From Brachypterus glaber (Eukaryota; Arthropoda; Insecta; Coleoptera; Kateretidae): DNA of 64,000 nucleotides. The notes below the pieces were generated by a model. The model worked only from the letters and a program-made list of their open reading frames with translations. It searched no databases and was not told where the DNA came from. The stretch lies in the NCBI GenBank assembly GCA_958510825.1, contig OY294048.1, positions 20,167,589 to 20,231,588 of the forward strand, written 5' to 3'. This document shows, one piece after another, positions 32,511-49,788 of the stretch (its first letter is position 1; the number at the start of each line of letters is the position of its first letter). Position numbers and translations under genes: made by a program.

Positions 32511-32777
32511 AGAGGGTAAGGGCAACAAGACAAATTGTTATGCCTACCGGATCCTTAAAATCTATGTTTTGTTTCTGGTTACCAAAACAAGTTATGTTCA
32601 AGTCCAAACCAGATTGGATTGGAGCAAACAGAAATAAGTTCCATATTTAACTACTAATCTGATTGCTTCAACCAGATTCTATTTTTATTGTAAACATCAA
32701 TAACTTGTATACTCGTGGTAAATAGATTAAACCAATAAACAAATAGTAATTCGTGATAATTTAAAAATTAGTTCTTA

Positions 32778-34080
32778 AGCTACGGTTTCCTCCAAAATTT
32801 GCAGTCGCTGACGACTGCGACCGGGTAGCCGCGACTGAGTCGTTAAGACATCTCCAAAGCATTTCAAATGTCCCTGTTTTTCTAGCTGCTACCGAGTCGT
32901 TACTACTAACTACTGGTCGCCGTTCGTTTGGATGCCGGTCGCTTGACTGCTCTGGGAGCAGAGGCACGACCAATTCGTCACGAAGTGTGAACAGGTGTGT
33001 GCTGTGACAAGTGTTTATTTTTTTCATTCCACAGCAGAGTAGATATAGTTATGGCAGATATGTAACAATTTGTACTTGTAGGGATGTTAAAAACTGTTTT
33101 TTTTAATACGTTGTTTAAAAACATTGTTTTAAAACGGTTTTTTTTATAAAGAACTTTCACTTTCGGGTTTAGACCGTGTTAATGGATTTTCACTTTCCGA
33201 CGTTTTTTTTTGTTTTTTATTCGTTTTTTTTATTATTTTTCGTACCCAATGCTCAACAAAAAATGTTTTTAATTAATAAACTGTCTTTTAGTTGTCAAAT
33301 TAGTATAATTCGTATATTTATATTATTTTATTTGGTTTGACTCAGATAAAAGTCACAAATAAGTTAGGTTTAGATCTGATCGTTAATTTATTGCGTTCTA
33401 CGTTTTGTGAATATTTTATAATTTTGTTCTTATAGTTAATATACTTTAAGGGTCCTGGCTGCCAGGACCTGTGCCTGGTTATCCATTGTGGCAGGAACCG
33501 GTTATCCATTGGTTGTAAATTTGTATACAGTGCGGTTCAAAACTCACCCCCCCCCCCTTCTTAACTTTTAAACGAGTTGAGATATCGACAGTCCAAATTT
33601 AGAAATGTTAAATAAGACAACTTAAGCTATCTTTTAGCTTATATTTATAACTTTCAGCACTTAAAATGTGGGCAGGGGGGCAGGGGGGAGTTTTTTTTAA
33701 TGGAAAGGAAGGTCGTGTTATACATAATTTTAAAGAAAATAAAATTCTCTATTCGACTATATATTTTTTAATTTTTTAAACAATTTTTTTAAGGTTTTGA
33801 TTTTTAATTTTTGTGTGCTAACAAATGCGATTTTTTCAGGTTTTTTTTTTAAACTTTTTATTTATATTAATGAAAATTAGTTTAAAAGTATAATTAGAGA
33901 TATTCATAATGATTGCAAGGCATAAACTCGCAAACAAAATAACAGCTGTTTATAAAATGGCGACAGCTAACAGAATGGCGACTGGCGAGACTGAGGAAAA
34001 CATGTAGGGTCGTGACGACCTGGTCGTGGCTAACCGGTCGCAGGCGTGAGCGCATGCGAATTTTGGAGGAAACCGTAGCT
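32778..34080. mobile_element. Harbinger-like non-autonomous DNA transposon
   Basis: Terminal inverted repeats AGCTACGGTTTCCTCCAAAA and TTTTGGAGGAAACCGTAGCT are perfect over about 22 bp and continue loosely into GC-rich arms (CGACTGCGACCGGGTAGCCG against CTAACCGGTCGCAGGCG). The element is flanked by TTA on both sides (32775-32777 and 34081-34083), the 3-bp duplication usual for PIF/Harbinger elements. The interior has no transposase and carries a copy of repeat family D (33525-33800). The superfamily is inferred from the duplication only. Confidence 0.65.
33525..33800. repeat. dispersed repeat family D, copy 3 (nested)
   Basis: It shares with the other copies CTTCTTAACTTTTAAACG, CAGCACTTAAAATGTGGGCA, GGGGCAGGGGGGAG and ACATAATTTTAAAGAAAATA. 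It also contains a run of 11 C's at 33548-33558. It lies within the Harbinger-like element, so it either belongs to that element or inserted into it. Confidence 0.45.
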
Positions 34081-35542
34081 TTATCAATTAAATATTATTT
34101 ATCACAATTAAATAAGGTTTAATTTACCATAAATAAATATTTTATTGGATTTTGTCTGGAATGTTTATGACAAATAGATTATATAATTAAGGTAATTAAT
34201 GAATTTAATTACCACAATTAAACTTTATAACTTTGTATTCTAATTGGCTCAAGCCAATTAAAATCTTCATTATAGTTTGCCATATATTCTTTAAGTTCTA
34301 ATCTTATACTTTTCTTTGTTTAATGTTTGCATTGTTTGTACATTCCCTTCCAGTAATTGGCTTTTGGCTGTTGGAAGGTGTAACCTAATAAATAAATAAA
34401 TAAATATGGACCTAAAACAGTGAAATAAATTCTACAAAAAATTTAAGTTGGAAATACTGTAGAAAATATGCACAACAAATACTGTTATATTTATTATATC
34501 TTTAAAGGTAGTAAATTGATTAAAATATTTTTTTAGAACTTCGTATTTCCGAATTTAATTTTCTGCCGCATTCCTTTGACTGTGCACAGATCCGTGTGCC
34601 AAAGTTTAAGAATAGTTTATTTACCACGAACATACGTAGTCCCTTATTGTGTTACACATTTTAATTGTAATGATTAAAATTATATTTTCTACAAATCTGT
34701 TTTTTTCGTTGTAGGCTTCTAGAGGTATTAAACAAAAAATACTTTATTAAACGCACTCATGCAAGGGCCGTAGCTCTCTCAGGGCTCACTTCCTGACCAA
34801 CCTTTATATGATGTAGAATCACCCCTTAAAATTTTGTAACTTATTTCTGAATCACCCTGTATACTAAACTGTAGCAGAAATTATTCTTTTGTTAGCAGCA
34901 GTATTTTATTTACTTATTTATTATTTTAATTTTAAACAATGTTTAGTAAAATTCCACCCGTTTTTGCTGTGTTGTTATTAATATGCGGCGCCTAAATAAA
35001 CTCAAAATTATTATTTATGCTCAAAGCCAGTATACTAGACAGGTTTATAAAGGGTTCACTAACAAGCCATGAAAAACATAATTTACTATGAGTGGCCAGT
35101 ATCTCGGTTGCCTAGACATGCCTTAATTGTTATGTTTTATGCATGTCCGCATTTTGAAGTTTCTTAATAATGATCACTATATAAGTTATGTCATAACTGA
35201 TAATTTTTAAATCATAACAAATTATAACGATGAACATGCTCGCCAAAAAGAAGTAGGACTGATGATTTTTTTAACCCTCTGCCACAGCCACCTTATTTAT
35301 GGAACGTTACCACAGACACGGCGTAAAATTATGTCTCCCTTTGAACAATTTAAAAGTTGAACAAAATTTTTTAAATTTGGACTTATTTATTGTTAAACGT
35401 GTTCTTTATATCTTTAATTATTTAATTATAAATGCAATATAACATAATATTTAAATAAGTTATTTATATAATATAATTTGTACTATAATGTTATTTTTTG
35501 TTAATTTTGATCTGCTAGGTAAAATTATTTGACTGGACTACC
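34081..35542. other. AT-rich intergenic with a possible LINE 3' tail
   Basis: At about 34344-34406 the sequence CCAGTAATTGGCTTTTGGCT, GTTGGAAGGTGTAACC and a following (AATA)n run looks like the 3' end of a 5'-truncated LINE, but no coding sequence precedes it. The rest is AT-rich with no gene supported. Confidence 0.35.
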
Positions 35543-35644
35543 ACACTGTAAAAAATGCATGTAAAATAATGTAAAAATACATGAATTTACATAGTACGGA
35601 ATAGTAAATTTACTATTCGGGACTATGCATAATTCATGAATTTA

Positions 35645-35775
35645 TGTAAAAGAATGTAAAATAATGTAAAATAATGTAAAAGAATGTAAAAGAATGTAAA
35701 GGAATGTAAAAGAAGGTAAAAGAATGTAAAATAATGTAAAATAATGTAAAAGAATGTAAAATAATGTAAAAATAT
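35645..35775. repeat. 10-bp minisatellite (GTAAAAGAAT)n
   Basis: About 13 consecutive units of GTAAAAGAAT / GTAAAATAAT with single-base variants (GTAAAGGAAT, GTAAAAGAAG). Units are contiguous with no spacers. Confidence 0.85.
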
Positions 35776-36151
35776 ATATTTACATTGATTTACATATTTT
35801 TACATGATTTTACAATGTCGGGCTATGTTATTTTAAGACGCGCGTGCGCTTTGGACAATATTCTTATTGCTAGGTTAAAGTGTTAAAAGTGTAAAAAATG
35901 GTAAATATTATTTATGTACGATATTTAAATGCTTTATTTGTGGCCTAAAATTTACATTCATTATAAATTACGATTAATCAACCAATAGATCTTGGATGTA
36001 AGCAGTTTATACTCGTATTAAGGGTGCAAATCGTTTGGTTTATTTAACCAAATGAACTTTACGCTACGATATTTCAAAAAAGCTTTGACACAGAGACTTG
36101 TAATTTGGAACAAACATTTTCTAAGTAGTAAATATTTTTTTTTCAAATTTC

Positions 36152-36357
36152 AAGTCTATGCAAAATATTATCATTCTGGACTATGTAATTTTTACCGTTC
36201 CGGTCTATGCAAAATATTACCATTATGGACTATGTAATTTTCCGGTTATGGACTATGTAATTTTCCGGTCTATGCAAAACATTACCATTACGGACTATGT
36301 AATTTTTACCATTCCGGTCTTTGGCAACATATTACCATTTACGGACTATGTAATTTA
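36152..36357. repeat. tandem repeat of about 25-45 bp units
   Basis: Repeated blocks TCTATGCAAAATATTACCAT, TATGGACTATGTAATTTT and TACCGTTCCGG in about four to five partial units, some units shortened. The two overlapping plus-strand frames here only reflect the periodicity. Confidence 0.75.
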
Positions 36358-36839
36358 ATGTAATTTATTTTTACCGTGTAGTATACTACAAAATGCAAAG
36401 CATCATTGCATATCATCACAGCTTAATTTCTTTTACAAAAATGTTCTTTGCGACTTAAGCTTTTCGTTAATAATTATAATAATTCATTTTAATTAAAATT
36501 ATAAATGTTTATTCGTAGTCAATAATCTTTAAGCTATAGTTGAAAAGGAAAAGTTTTACACGATTTTATCAAATATCCAGATAAAGTTGTTAAAGACAAA
36601 CATTTGAATCATTACATTTAAAAGCTTTAGCATTTTCATTTAGTTCATAACTTTGTGAAAATAAATAAAATCAACATCATCAAAATTAAAATGTTCAGTT
36701 TTAAGTTATACTTCGGAAAAAAACATTTGATGTTTTTAAAGTTTTTAAACTTTATTCATTAAAATTAAAAATGAACAATGTTACCATATCCTAATTTTGC
36801 AGTTTTTACCTCCATTTTTTAAATATAAAAGTACTGAGG

Positions 36840-37000
36840 GACACTTTTTTTTTAATTTTTAACTTTTCTCTACGTTTCTAAACTTTTTAAGACTTTTAAA
36901 ACCATGCTGTAAAAATTTCTGTCTGTCGGTCTGTGAACAGGATAACTCAGAGGAAAAAGGCCTCTTTCAACTCGCGAAATTTGAAGAGTATATTATAGTT
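36840..37000. repeat. empty-site copy of the repeat invaded by the R1-clade elements
   Basis: The order is CTACGTTTCTAAACTTTTTA, GACTTTTAAAACCATGC, a short tract CTGTCTGTCGGTCTG (36919-36934), then GAACAGGATAACTCAG. Read in reverse, this matches both outer flanks of the 38.5-57.2 kb composite: GAGTTATCGTGTTCATAGAC on its left and GCATGG-like ACATGGTCTCAAAAGTCTTA on its right. Here only about three GTCT units separate the two flanks and there is no retroelement. Confidence 0.75.
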
Positions 37001-37860
37001 AATATTATTACTGTAGCCTATTATGTAGTGTTTCAGTGGACCAGTACCAACATACATCATTGATAATATCTTGTGATCCAATTAGTCCAAGTCCAAGTCC
37101 AAATAAACAATTTTAAAAATTATTTTAGCTTGCAGATCGATTTTGCCTCTGACTTCATATGCAGTTTGCTAAGCAATCAAGACGAACATCGCGTCCTAAA
37201 AAAAATTGGTTTTTGCCAATTTTTTGTGGCTATCCAAAATTAGTGTGTTATGTATCTAAGTCTGTATTATTATAAACATCTAAAATAAATACAAACATTC
37301 CTATATTTTTCATTCCGTTAATTAATAAATGAAATAGACACCTAGGAAAAATGGTTTTGAAATAACATTTGTTTTGTCATATGTCAATCACATGATGTGT
37401 TTTTTTGACCCACGGTTCTGTGGATATCGAAAGAATTTAAAGAATGTGTGTGGTTCTCACTTGCACGCATGTACGTCTTATGACGCTTATGACGTAAAGA
37501 AGAGAGCTGGCCGTTCCGTGATACTTCTCCCTTTCATCGGAGCTTTCTTGACTTGTGGCAGACAATAGTCTGTTGTCTTTAGGATGCGTAATAAAAACTG
37601 CAGATGACGTCATCATACATATAGATTTTTGGCAAAAGCTGAAAAACACCCAAGTTAAACCGATTTTTAATGGGTACAAACTATTGGTATTTACTTTTTG
37701 ATAGTTTCACGGTATGAAGTAACATGAAAAATATCTGAAACGCAAAACCGTTTGAAAACTTTTATATTTTAGATGAACAGAATAGTGGAAATGGTCTACA
37801 CACTTTTTGTCACACTTCCTTTGCCTTTCCTCACCTCTAGCAACTCCAGAACACTTCTGT
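37001..37860. other. AT-rich intergenic, no gene seen
   Basis: It contains a short AGTCCAAGTCCAAGTCCAA tandem near 37083 and otherwise no supportable gene or structure. Confidence 0.5.
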
Positions 37861-38117
37861 GCATTCGTATGTATTATTAAACACGTTTGCGCATAAATAT
37901 GTCTCACCAATCTTTACTGCGCATGATATATTTGTATATCTTTGCCAGAATATTTCTGAATATTCATATGTATTAAACACTTTTGCGCATAACTATGTTC
38001 CACCAATCCTTGCTGCGCATGACATATTTGTATATGTTTGCCACAAGAATTCGTATATATTAATAAACTCTTCTGCGCATACTTACGTTTGTCTAAGCAG
38101 TACTGCGCATCGTAACT
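37861..38117. repeat. tandem repeat of about 90 bp, 2.7 units
   Basis: The blocks CATATGTATTAAACACTTTT, GCGCATAACTATG, CACCAATCCTTGCTGCGCAT and ATATTTGTATATGTTTGCC recur at about 37861, 37958 and 38047, the last unit shortened. Matching open frames on both strands are by-products. Confidence 0.8.
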
Positions 38118-38512
38118 GGTGACCGACAATTTTTTTTGCTTGAAATGGACATAAATCATTATTAAAATTTGCAAAATACAAGGCTTTGCCTATAACATAA
38201 TAAAAAGACTTCACAGTGGCGTGTATTTTGTTATTTTGCTAATATCTCCAGAAGTATTGGTGCTACGAAAAAAATGGTTTTTACCTTTTTTATGGTAAAT
38301 TTTATTACTTTTCTATACATGCCAAAATTATAATTGAACGATAAAATTTTTTTAAAAAATACCAAAAATTAACTTTTTTTGGCCCCTTTGACCCCCTCCT
38401 CCCCTACCCACATACCCCAATTTCAATTCCCGCCGAGATATTCACTACACAAATATACCCTCCAAATTTAAAATCGCTATGATTTGTCTTTCCCGAGTTA
38501 TCGTGTTCATAG
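38118..38512. repeat. left flank of the composite (arm of the invaded repeat)
   Basis: The part next to the microsatellite (about 38460-38512; CGAGTTATCGTGTTCATAGA) is homologous to 36930-36955 in reverse. The more distal part contains a C-rich stretch (38395-38412) and no gene. Confidence 0.6.
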
Positions 38513-38542
38513 ACCGACAGACAGACAGACAGACAGACAGAC
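38513..38542 (+). repeat. short (ACAG)n at the 3' side of element 1
   Basis: About seven tetranucleotide units (with one CCGA variant) between the invaded repeat and the 3' end of element 1. Contrast this with arrays of about 1,000 and 1,600 units on the 5' sides. Confidence 0.9.
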
Positions 38543-38552
38543 AAAAAAAAAA

Positions 38553-38640
38553 GGAAAGGGGAGAGCCCAGTACTGAAAGTACCCCACCATGGCGAACCAT
38601 GATGGCCACCACCCCCGGATAGCAGTGAAGCTATCTATCC
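38553..38640 (-). promoter_or_regulatory. 3' UTR end with two conserved hairpins, element 1
   Basis: On the plus strand, CCACCATGGCGAACCATGATGG and CCGGATAG...CTATCCGG can each fold back on themselves. The same two hairpins occur at the same place in element 2. In R1/R2-type elements the 3' UTR RNA is what the reverse transcriptase recognises to start target-primed synthesis, so this is a likely RT-recognition structure. That role is an inference from position and conservation. Confidence 0.5.
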
Positions 38641-38928
38641 GGTCATCTGCATTTTTTTTTTTTTAACCCTTTCCTTTTGTTGCAACCCTTTTCGGTGTTT
38701 TATTTATTTTCTTATAATTATTTACAATTAGTAATATTGTATATATACAAAAATGGTGGCAAGGGTACAATACCCGGCCATGCGGACAAAAGTTTGCCAG
38801 CACGGACAAGGCCCCAACCCACTTAATATTTGCGGCAAGCCGCTGGAGGTTCCGTAACCCTCCATATTTCCGTCTTATTGGACAGCAGCACTCTTCTCTA
38901 TCGTCACTACACTCCACTGTTCACACAC

Positions 38929-45092
<6,164 letters not shown>

Positions 45093-45112
45093 AAAAAAAA
45101 AAAAAAAAAAAA

Positions 45113-45201
45113 GGAAAGGGGGAGCCCAGCACTGAAGGTACCCCACCATGGCAAAACCATGGTGGCCACCACCCCCGAATAGCAAAATCTATCCGGTCTT
45201 C
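45113..45201 (-). promoter_or_regulatory. 3' UTR end with two conserved hairpins, element 2
   Basis: On the plus strand, CCACCATGGCAAAACCATGGTGG is a perfect hairpin (compensated relative to element 1), followed by a weaker CCGAATAG...CTATCCGG pair. The preceding AGCCCAGCACTGAAGGTACC block is also shared with element 1. The better pairing here despite sequence differences hints at selection on structure. Confidence 0.5.
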
Positions 45202-45450
45202 AAAATTTTGATGCCCTTTCCTTTCTTTTTGGTTACACTTACTTTATTTGCACTGAATTACATTTACATATTGTTTAACAATAGTTTAGGGCACAGCCTG
45301 ATATGGGTGAGGTACAATGCCTTAAGAGGCCCTTACCCACTTAAGATTCGCGGTAAAACCGCAGGAGGTACCGTAACCCTCCAAAAAACTAACACTAACA
45401 CTTAACACTGATTGCTCACTAACACTGATTTTTGACTAATACACACACCA

Positions 45451-48400
45451 CTACTCTTCACGAACTCTGTCCACATCATGAATGAAACCTTTGAGGAGGC
45501 TTAGCCTTCCATTAGTGCAGAGATCTCCAACTATATTTCGAACATTAATGGGATGTCCCAAAGCGACCTCTACCACAGCTCTGTGGTCGTCGAAGCTGCT
45601 ACACGACTCGATTCTGTGAATCGGGTCATCCACTACGCCACAGACGGGACAATTGGCTGAAGGGGCTTTACCAATACGCCTGAGGTGGACCATAAAATGA
45701 CCATGCCCGGTTAAGACTTGACATATTTCACGATCTAGCTCAAGGTTCATGTGAATTCTTTCATTAATGTCTGGAAAAAAGCTATATGTCGTCCTGCCTG
45801 TGTCTGCTTCATTCCAGGAGTCCTGCCATCTCCTGAAGGTTTCGTCTCTGGCCAGGCGCTTAATATCACTTTTAGATTGGTGAGGAGTGGCACCGCCATA
45901 TCGAACGTTCTCTTGACTTTTTATAGCCTTTCTAAATTTAACTTCCTCGATAAAGATAGATAGTGGGGGGATCTGAGCGAGTACACACGAAGCCTGGAAG
46001 AAAGTGGATGAGTAAGCTCCTGCAATAACATATGCACAATTGCCACTCACACTGTTTAGGGCTTGCGTTGATCTTGCACTGCCAGTCCGTTCACCCCACA
46101 CTTCTAGTCCATATGTAACCAAAGGTATTATGGCACGTTCATAGATTGTCTGTATAGAGTCCACTGGAGGTTTATATAGCTTACGAGTTAGGGCTCTAAT
46201 CTTGGCAAAATTAGTCTTTGCTTTCTCCGTAACATATTTAATGTGAGCAGCGTAGTTTCTTTTAGAGTCGATAATTATACCCAGGTGTTTAGCGTCGTGT
46301 ACTCTTTTAATAATTTTCCCATAGATTCTGATAGCTGGATTTCTGATCAAGTTACGACCAAAAAGAATATATTTAGATTTCTCGTGGGAAAATTGTAGTT
46401 TATTTCGGTCCGCCCAATCTGTGATCTTTTTTAAATCGGATGTGGCTCTAGTTTCTAATTCCACGCGAGTAGAACCACTAACTACATAGCCAATATCGTC
46501 TGCGTAGGCATGCATCTCTCCAAAGTCCAATTCAATTTCCAATAGCCTTTTCAGAGCTTTCTTCCAAAGAGTTGGACCAGCTACAGATCCCTGAGGAGCT
46601 CCTTTTTCATTTTCCTTGCTTGCGGATACCCCAGCGTAGTCTATTTGGGAAAGTCTGTGGTCCAGATAGCTCTTTAGCATCTGAAGCAAGCTGTTGGGAA
46701 TTTCTTCATCAGCAAACGAGTTAATAACCGAAGGCCACCACACACAGTCGAAGGCACCATGTATGTCCAGTAGCACAATTACTTTGTATTGGTAAGGTTG
46801 TTGATCCAATGCGTGAAGAGTGGCATTAATAGCTGTAATTGTGCTCCTTTCCTTAACAAAGCCATGTTGTCTTCCGCCATCAGGATCATCCTGCGATTCA
46901 TCTAGCCTAGTAACCATAAGCCTTTCCAGAACTTTGCCTAATAAAGGCAGCAACGTAATAGGCCTGCAATTATTGGATGTTCTACCACCATCATTATTTT
47001 TAGGGATCAAAATAACTTTACCCGTCTTCCATATTTTTGGAAAGTAACTCTGTTGGAGACAATCATTTAGTTGCCTCGTCAAGTAGTTAAGAAAAGCTGG
47101 TAAAGTTGCCTTAAGGAATGGTGCTGTGAGATTGTCTGGACCGCAGGCCTTGGTATTTTTAATAGTTTTGATAAGGGCGCCAACCTCTTGCTCCGTAGCA
47201 GGGCGAACTGGACGATCTGGTGTGGTAACTATTCTTGCTCTCTCTCTCATAGCTGTCTGCTCCTCAGTGTCCTCGTTAGGATCGTCTGTTTTAATAAACT
47301 TATCAAGTAGATAGTTAGCAGTTTCTTCCCTTCCAGTTGTCGACATATCATCAGAGATAAACGTAGAGTCTAGGGAGCTGTTACCGCGGTTTTTAACAGC
47401 TAGCTTATATGGTAAGCTCCAGGGTGATGTCTGAAGCTCAGAGTTGACAAAAGTATTCCAAGATTTGTCCCTCACTGTTTCGATGATTTCAGTATATGAC
47501 TCCTTTGCAGCCTCGTACACTGCCTTTAACCTTATCCTCTGATTACCTCTGGCCCTCTGAAAAGATTTACGGGTGGAATGCACTTGCCCCTTAGCCTCTT
47601 CGCAGCGATCATTCCACCAAACTGGTTTGTTTGCAAAGAGCTTTCTTAATGGAGTACATTCATCCGCTATTTTCTGTAAGGCTGAAGTAAGAGCGACAAC
47701 CCTATTCTCAATACTCTGTGTACCTGGAATCCAGGGATCCCTTTCCAGTTGGTCAATAGCATTGATAGTCAAGTCAATTGCCCGGTTTTTGTTCAAACTG
47801 TTCTTACTTCTCACCCACTTAAACCTGTCAAGTCTATTGACACTGCAGTTGAGGTTGTAAGTTATCAATCTGTGATCACTGGAAGATAGATCTGCGTGCA
47901 CTCTCCAATGTTTGATATATTCAGGTTCAGTAGTGGCAGTAAGGTCTATGTTACTTTCTCCTAGAGAATTGCAAAATGTTGTGGGAAACCCGGGCAGATT
48001 AGCAATGTTTAGATCGTTTCTGTCTAAGAAGTCAGCTACCTCTGATCCTCGGTTATCTATGGTGCTCGCGTGCCACAAAGGATGTTTAGCATTGGCATCC
48101 ACAGCGAATGCAATGAGGGGGTCGGATATCCTTAAAGCACGTTCAAGAATTAACAAATCTTCGTCTATAGAGGGCATGCTATTAACAGGCGGCCAGTATG
48201 CTGATATTAATGTAAGTCGGACATCTCCTATAATAGCTTTAACGACAACTAGTCTATCCTGGTTAAACTGAGTAAGCAGAAGGCAGTGAATAGCAGGGTT
48301 CAACACTATAATAGCGGCTCTAAACTCTAGATCAAATTGTGCAAATACTCGAAATTTGGTGGCGTTTGGTATATGGAAATTACCAGATGAACTTTTACAT

Positions 48401-48536
48401 CTATAAGGTTCTTGAACCAGCAAAATATCAAGACCTTGTCAAGAAAATCAAATGTGGCTTGTTTGGATTTTTGAAGATTTATCTGGTCAATTTTCAGGTT
48501 TCCATAACGATTATTTGAAGTTAACCTATGACCCAT
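45451..48536 (-). pseudogene. R1-clade ORF2 (EN-RT-zinc), one frameshift near the N-terminus
   Basis: The ORF2 product cuts the target and reverse-transcribes the element. The ATG at 48536 overlaps the end of ORF1. The first about 35 codons (NLKIDQINLQKSKQATFDFL) match the usual start of an R1 endonuclease. The frame shifts at about 48425-48431 and continues open for 990 codons to 45451. EN motifs: LVQEPYR, DANAKHPLW, SSSDHRL. RT motifs: [27 protein letters not shown] in HAYADDIGYV. The C-terminal zinc motif is CPVCGVVDDPIHRIESC. Total length is about 1,029 residues, normal for the clade, with no RNase H. The single frameshift next to a T-run could be a mutation or a base-calling error. Confidence 0.9.
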
Positions 48537-49788
48537 AATCCGTATTCTCTATTTGTTCTTGAAGTCTCCTTTTAAGCACACCACATCTTTTTGACCCTGC
48601 TATATGTTTTGTATCCTCCCTGGCGTTCCTGATACTATTATAAGTCGTGCACAGAGTGCATTTTGCTTCTTCCGGTTTACTTTTATTAGGGCAGTACCTT
48701 GATTCATGCTTCACAAGGCAAAAACGGCATGCTGGCTCATGCTTTGAATCATCGCACTTAGTAGCGATATGGCCAAACTTAAGGCATCTGAAGCATTGTG
48801 ACACTTGGACGTGATCTCTAACCCCGCAGCTATGCCATTGCAAGCCTATTTTGCCTCGTGAAAGTAGTGCAATTCTTGCACTAGGATCTGCTTCTACTAT
48901 CCAATGAACAAAATGTTGCCCTCTCTTTCCAAATTTGTACAGTGGTTTAATTGATCCGATGTTAGTATCCTGAAAGTTTTCATTCTTGATTTCCAATTCC
49001 AATTCGTTTTCCGTAATCGTTATAGGAACGTTAAAAATAGCCAATCTTGGCTTCAATTTGTCAATTTGAGAGACAGTAGCCTTTAATACCTTAATTTCCT
49101 TTAACTGCATAATCTCTGCCCTTTTGTCGTTTTCAGATTCAATAACTACCCCATTCCTGTTAATGTAAATTCTTGGTCTTTCAAGTCCTATCTTGCTCGG
49201 AACAACGTCTTTTATGATTTCAGCCATCAGAGCTTCCTTGGATAATACACTAGGGTCATCAGGTTTAATAAGAAGTCTGTAGGTCTTCTTTGGAACTACA
49301 TTTTTACCTGTAGGCATGATTACCCTGGTGGCTGCATTTTCTGGTATTGTTGCAGAATTTTTCCCTGCGATTTGACCATATGTGAGTGGAGAAGGATTAC
49401 TCTTTGTTGCTCGCACTTCATTTAGCAGGGTGTCTTGTACGACTACTTGGCTCTGCATTATAGCCTTAACCTCTCGAATCTCATCTATAAAATTGCTTGG
49501 TGTCTTCAGAAAATGCACATGTCCCATAACATCCACCAAAATCTTGTTTAGATCCTTAATCTGTGACTTTAATGCCGTCCTTATATCCTTGGAGTTCTCC
49601 CTCTTTAAATTCGTAGTAGTGGAGTCAGCTTGCTTTAACAGATCGAGAGCTTTTGACATTTTAGCCTGAAATTTTTCGAATGATGAAAGTGAGGGGTTCG
49701 GTTGAGAGGCGCTGGAACCAGCCATTGATCTCAGAATTCGTGCATTTTCATTTTTACCATCTTCATCTTCACTCTGGGATTCTCCCAT
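48526..49788 (-). CDS. R1-clade ORF1 protein (gag-like, three zinc knuckles)
   Basis: 420 codons from the ATG at 49788; the frame is open further upstream but without an ATG. The protein binds the element RNA and, in related elements, helps bring it to the target. The N-terminus is acidic and then has a segment of likely coiled-coil character (about residues 30-115). A central region (about 175-320) resembles the RNA-binding fold of R1-type ORF1 proteins. Knuckles at about 332-402: C-X2-C-X4-H-X4-C (CFRCLKFGHIATKC), C-X2-C-X3-H-X4-C, and a third, longer one. It ends DYGS with TAG inside the start of ORF2: the sense-strand sequence ATGGGTCATAG contains the ORF2 start and the ORF1 stop, favouring coupled translation as shown for SART1. 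The frame is intact. Confidence 0.88.
   Translation of the reverse strand: MGESQSEDEDGKNENARILRSMAGSSASQPNPSLSSFEKFQAKMSKALDLLKQADSTTTNLKRENSKDIRTALKSQIKDLNKILVDVMGHVHFLKTPSNFIDEIREVKAIMQSQVVVQDTLLNEVRATKSNPSPLTYGQIAGKNSATIPENAATRVIMPTGKNVVPKKTYRLLIKPDDPSVLSKEALMAEIIKDVVPSKIGLERPRIYINRNGVVIESENDKRAEIMQLKEIKVLKATVSQIDKLKPRLAIFNVPITITENELELEIKNENFQDTNIGSIKPLYKFGKRGQHFVHWIVEADPSARIALLSRGKIGLQWHSCGVRDHVQVSQCFRCLKFGHIATKCDDSKHEPACRFCLVKHESRYCPNKSKPEEAKCTLCTTYNSIRNAREDTKHIAGSKRCGVLKRRLQEQIENTDYGS

Larger units (their letters stand above)
35543..36382. repeat. repeat-rich element with two minisatellites and ACAC(N)GTAAAAA ends
   Basis: The tips ACACTGTAAAAA (35543) and TTTTTACCGTGTAGT (36368-36382) are imperfect inverted repeats. 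Inside are a 10-bp minisatellite (35645-35775) and a longer tandem repeat (36152-36357). Both are built from related GTAAAA/TTTTAC and 'actatg' words, suggesting one element that evolved by internal amplification. No target duplication was identified. Confidence 0.45.

Noticed and set aside
32194..32607. 137-codon protein gene on the minus strand
   Set aside because: The frame runs through a tRNA-like head and shows no domain; a SINE explains it.
35645..36357. CRISPR-like array
   Set aside because: Units are contiguous with no unique spacers, and the context is eukaryotic.
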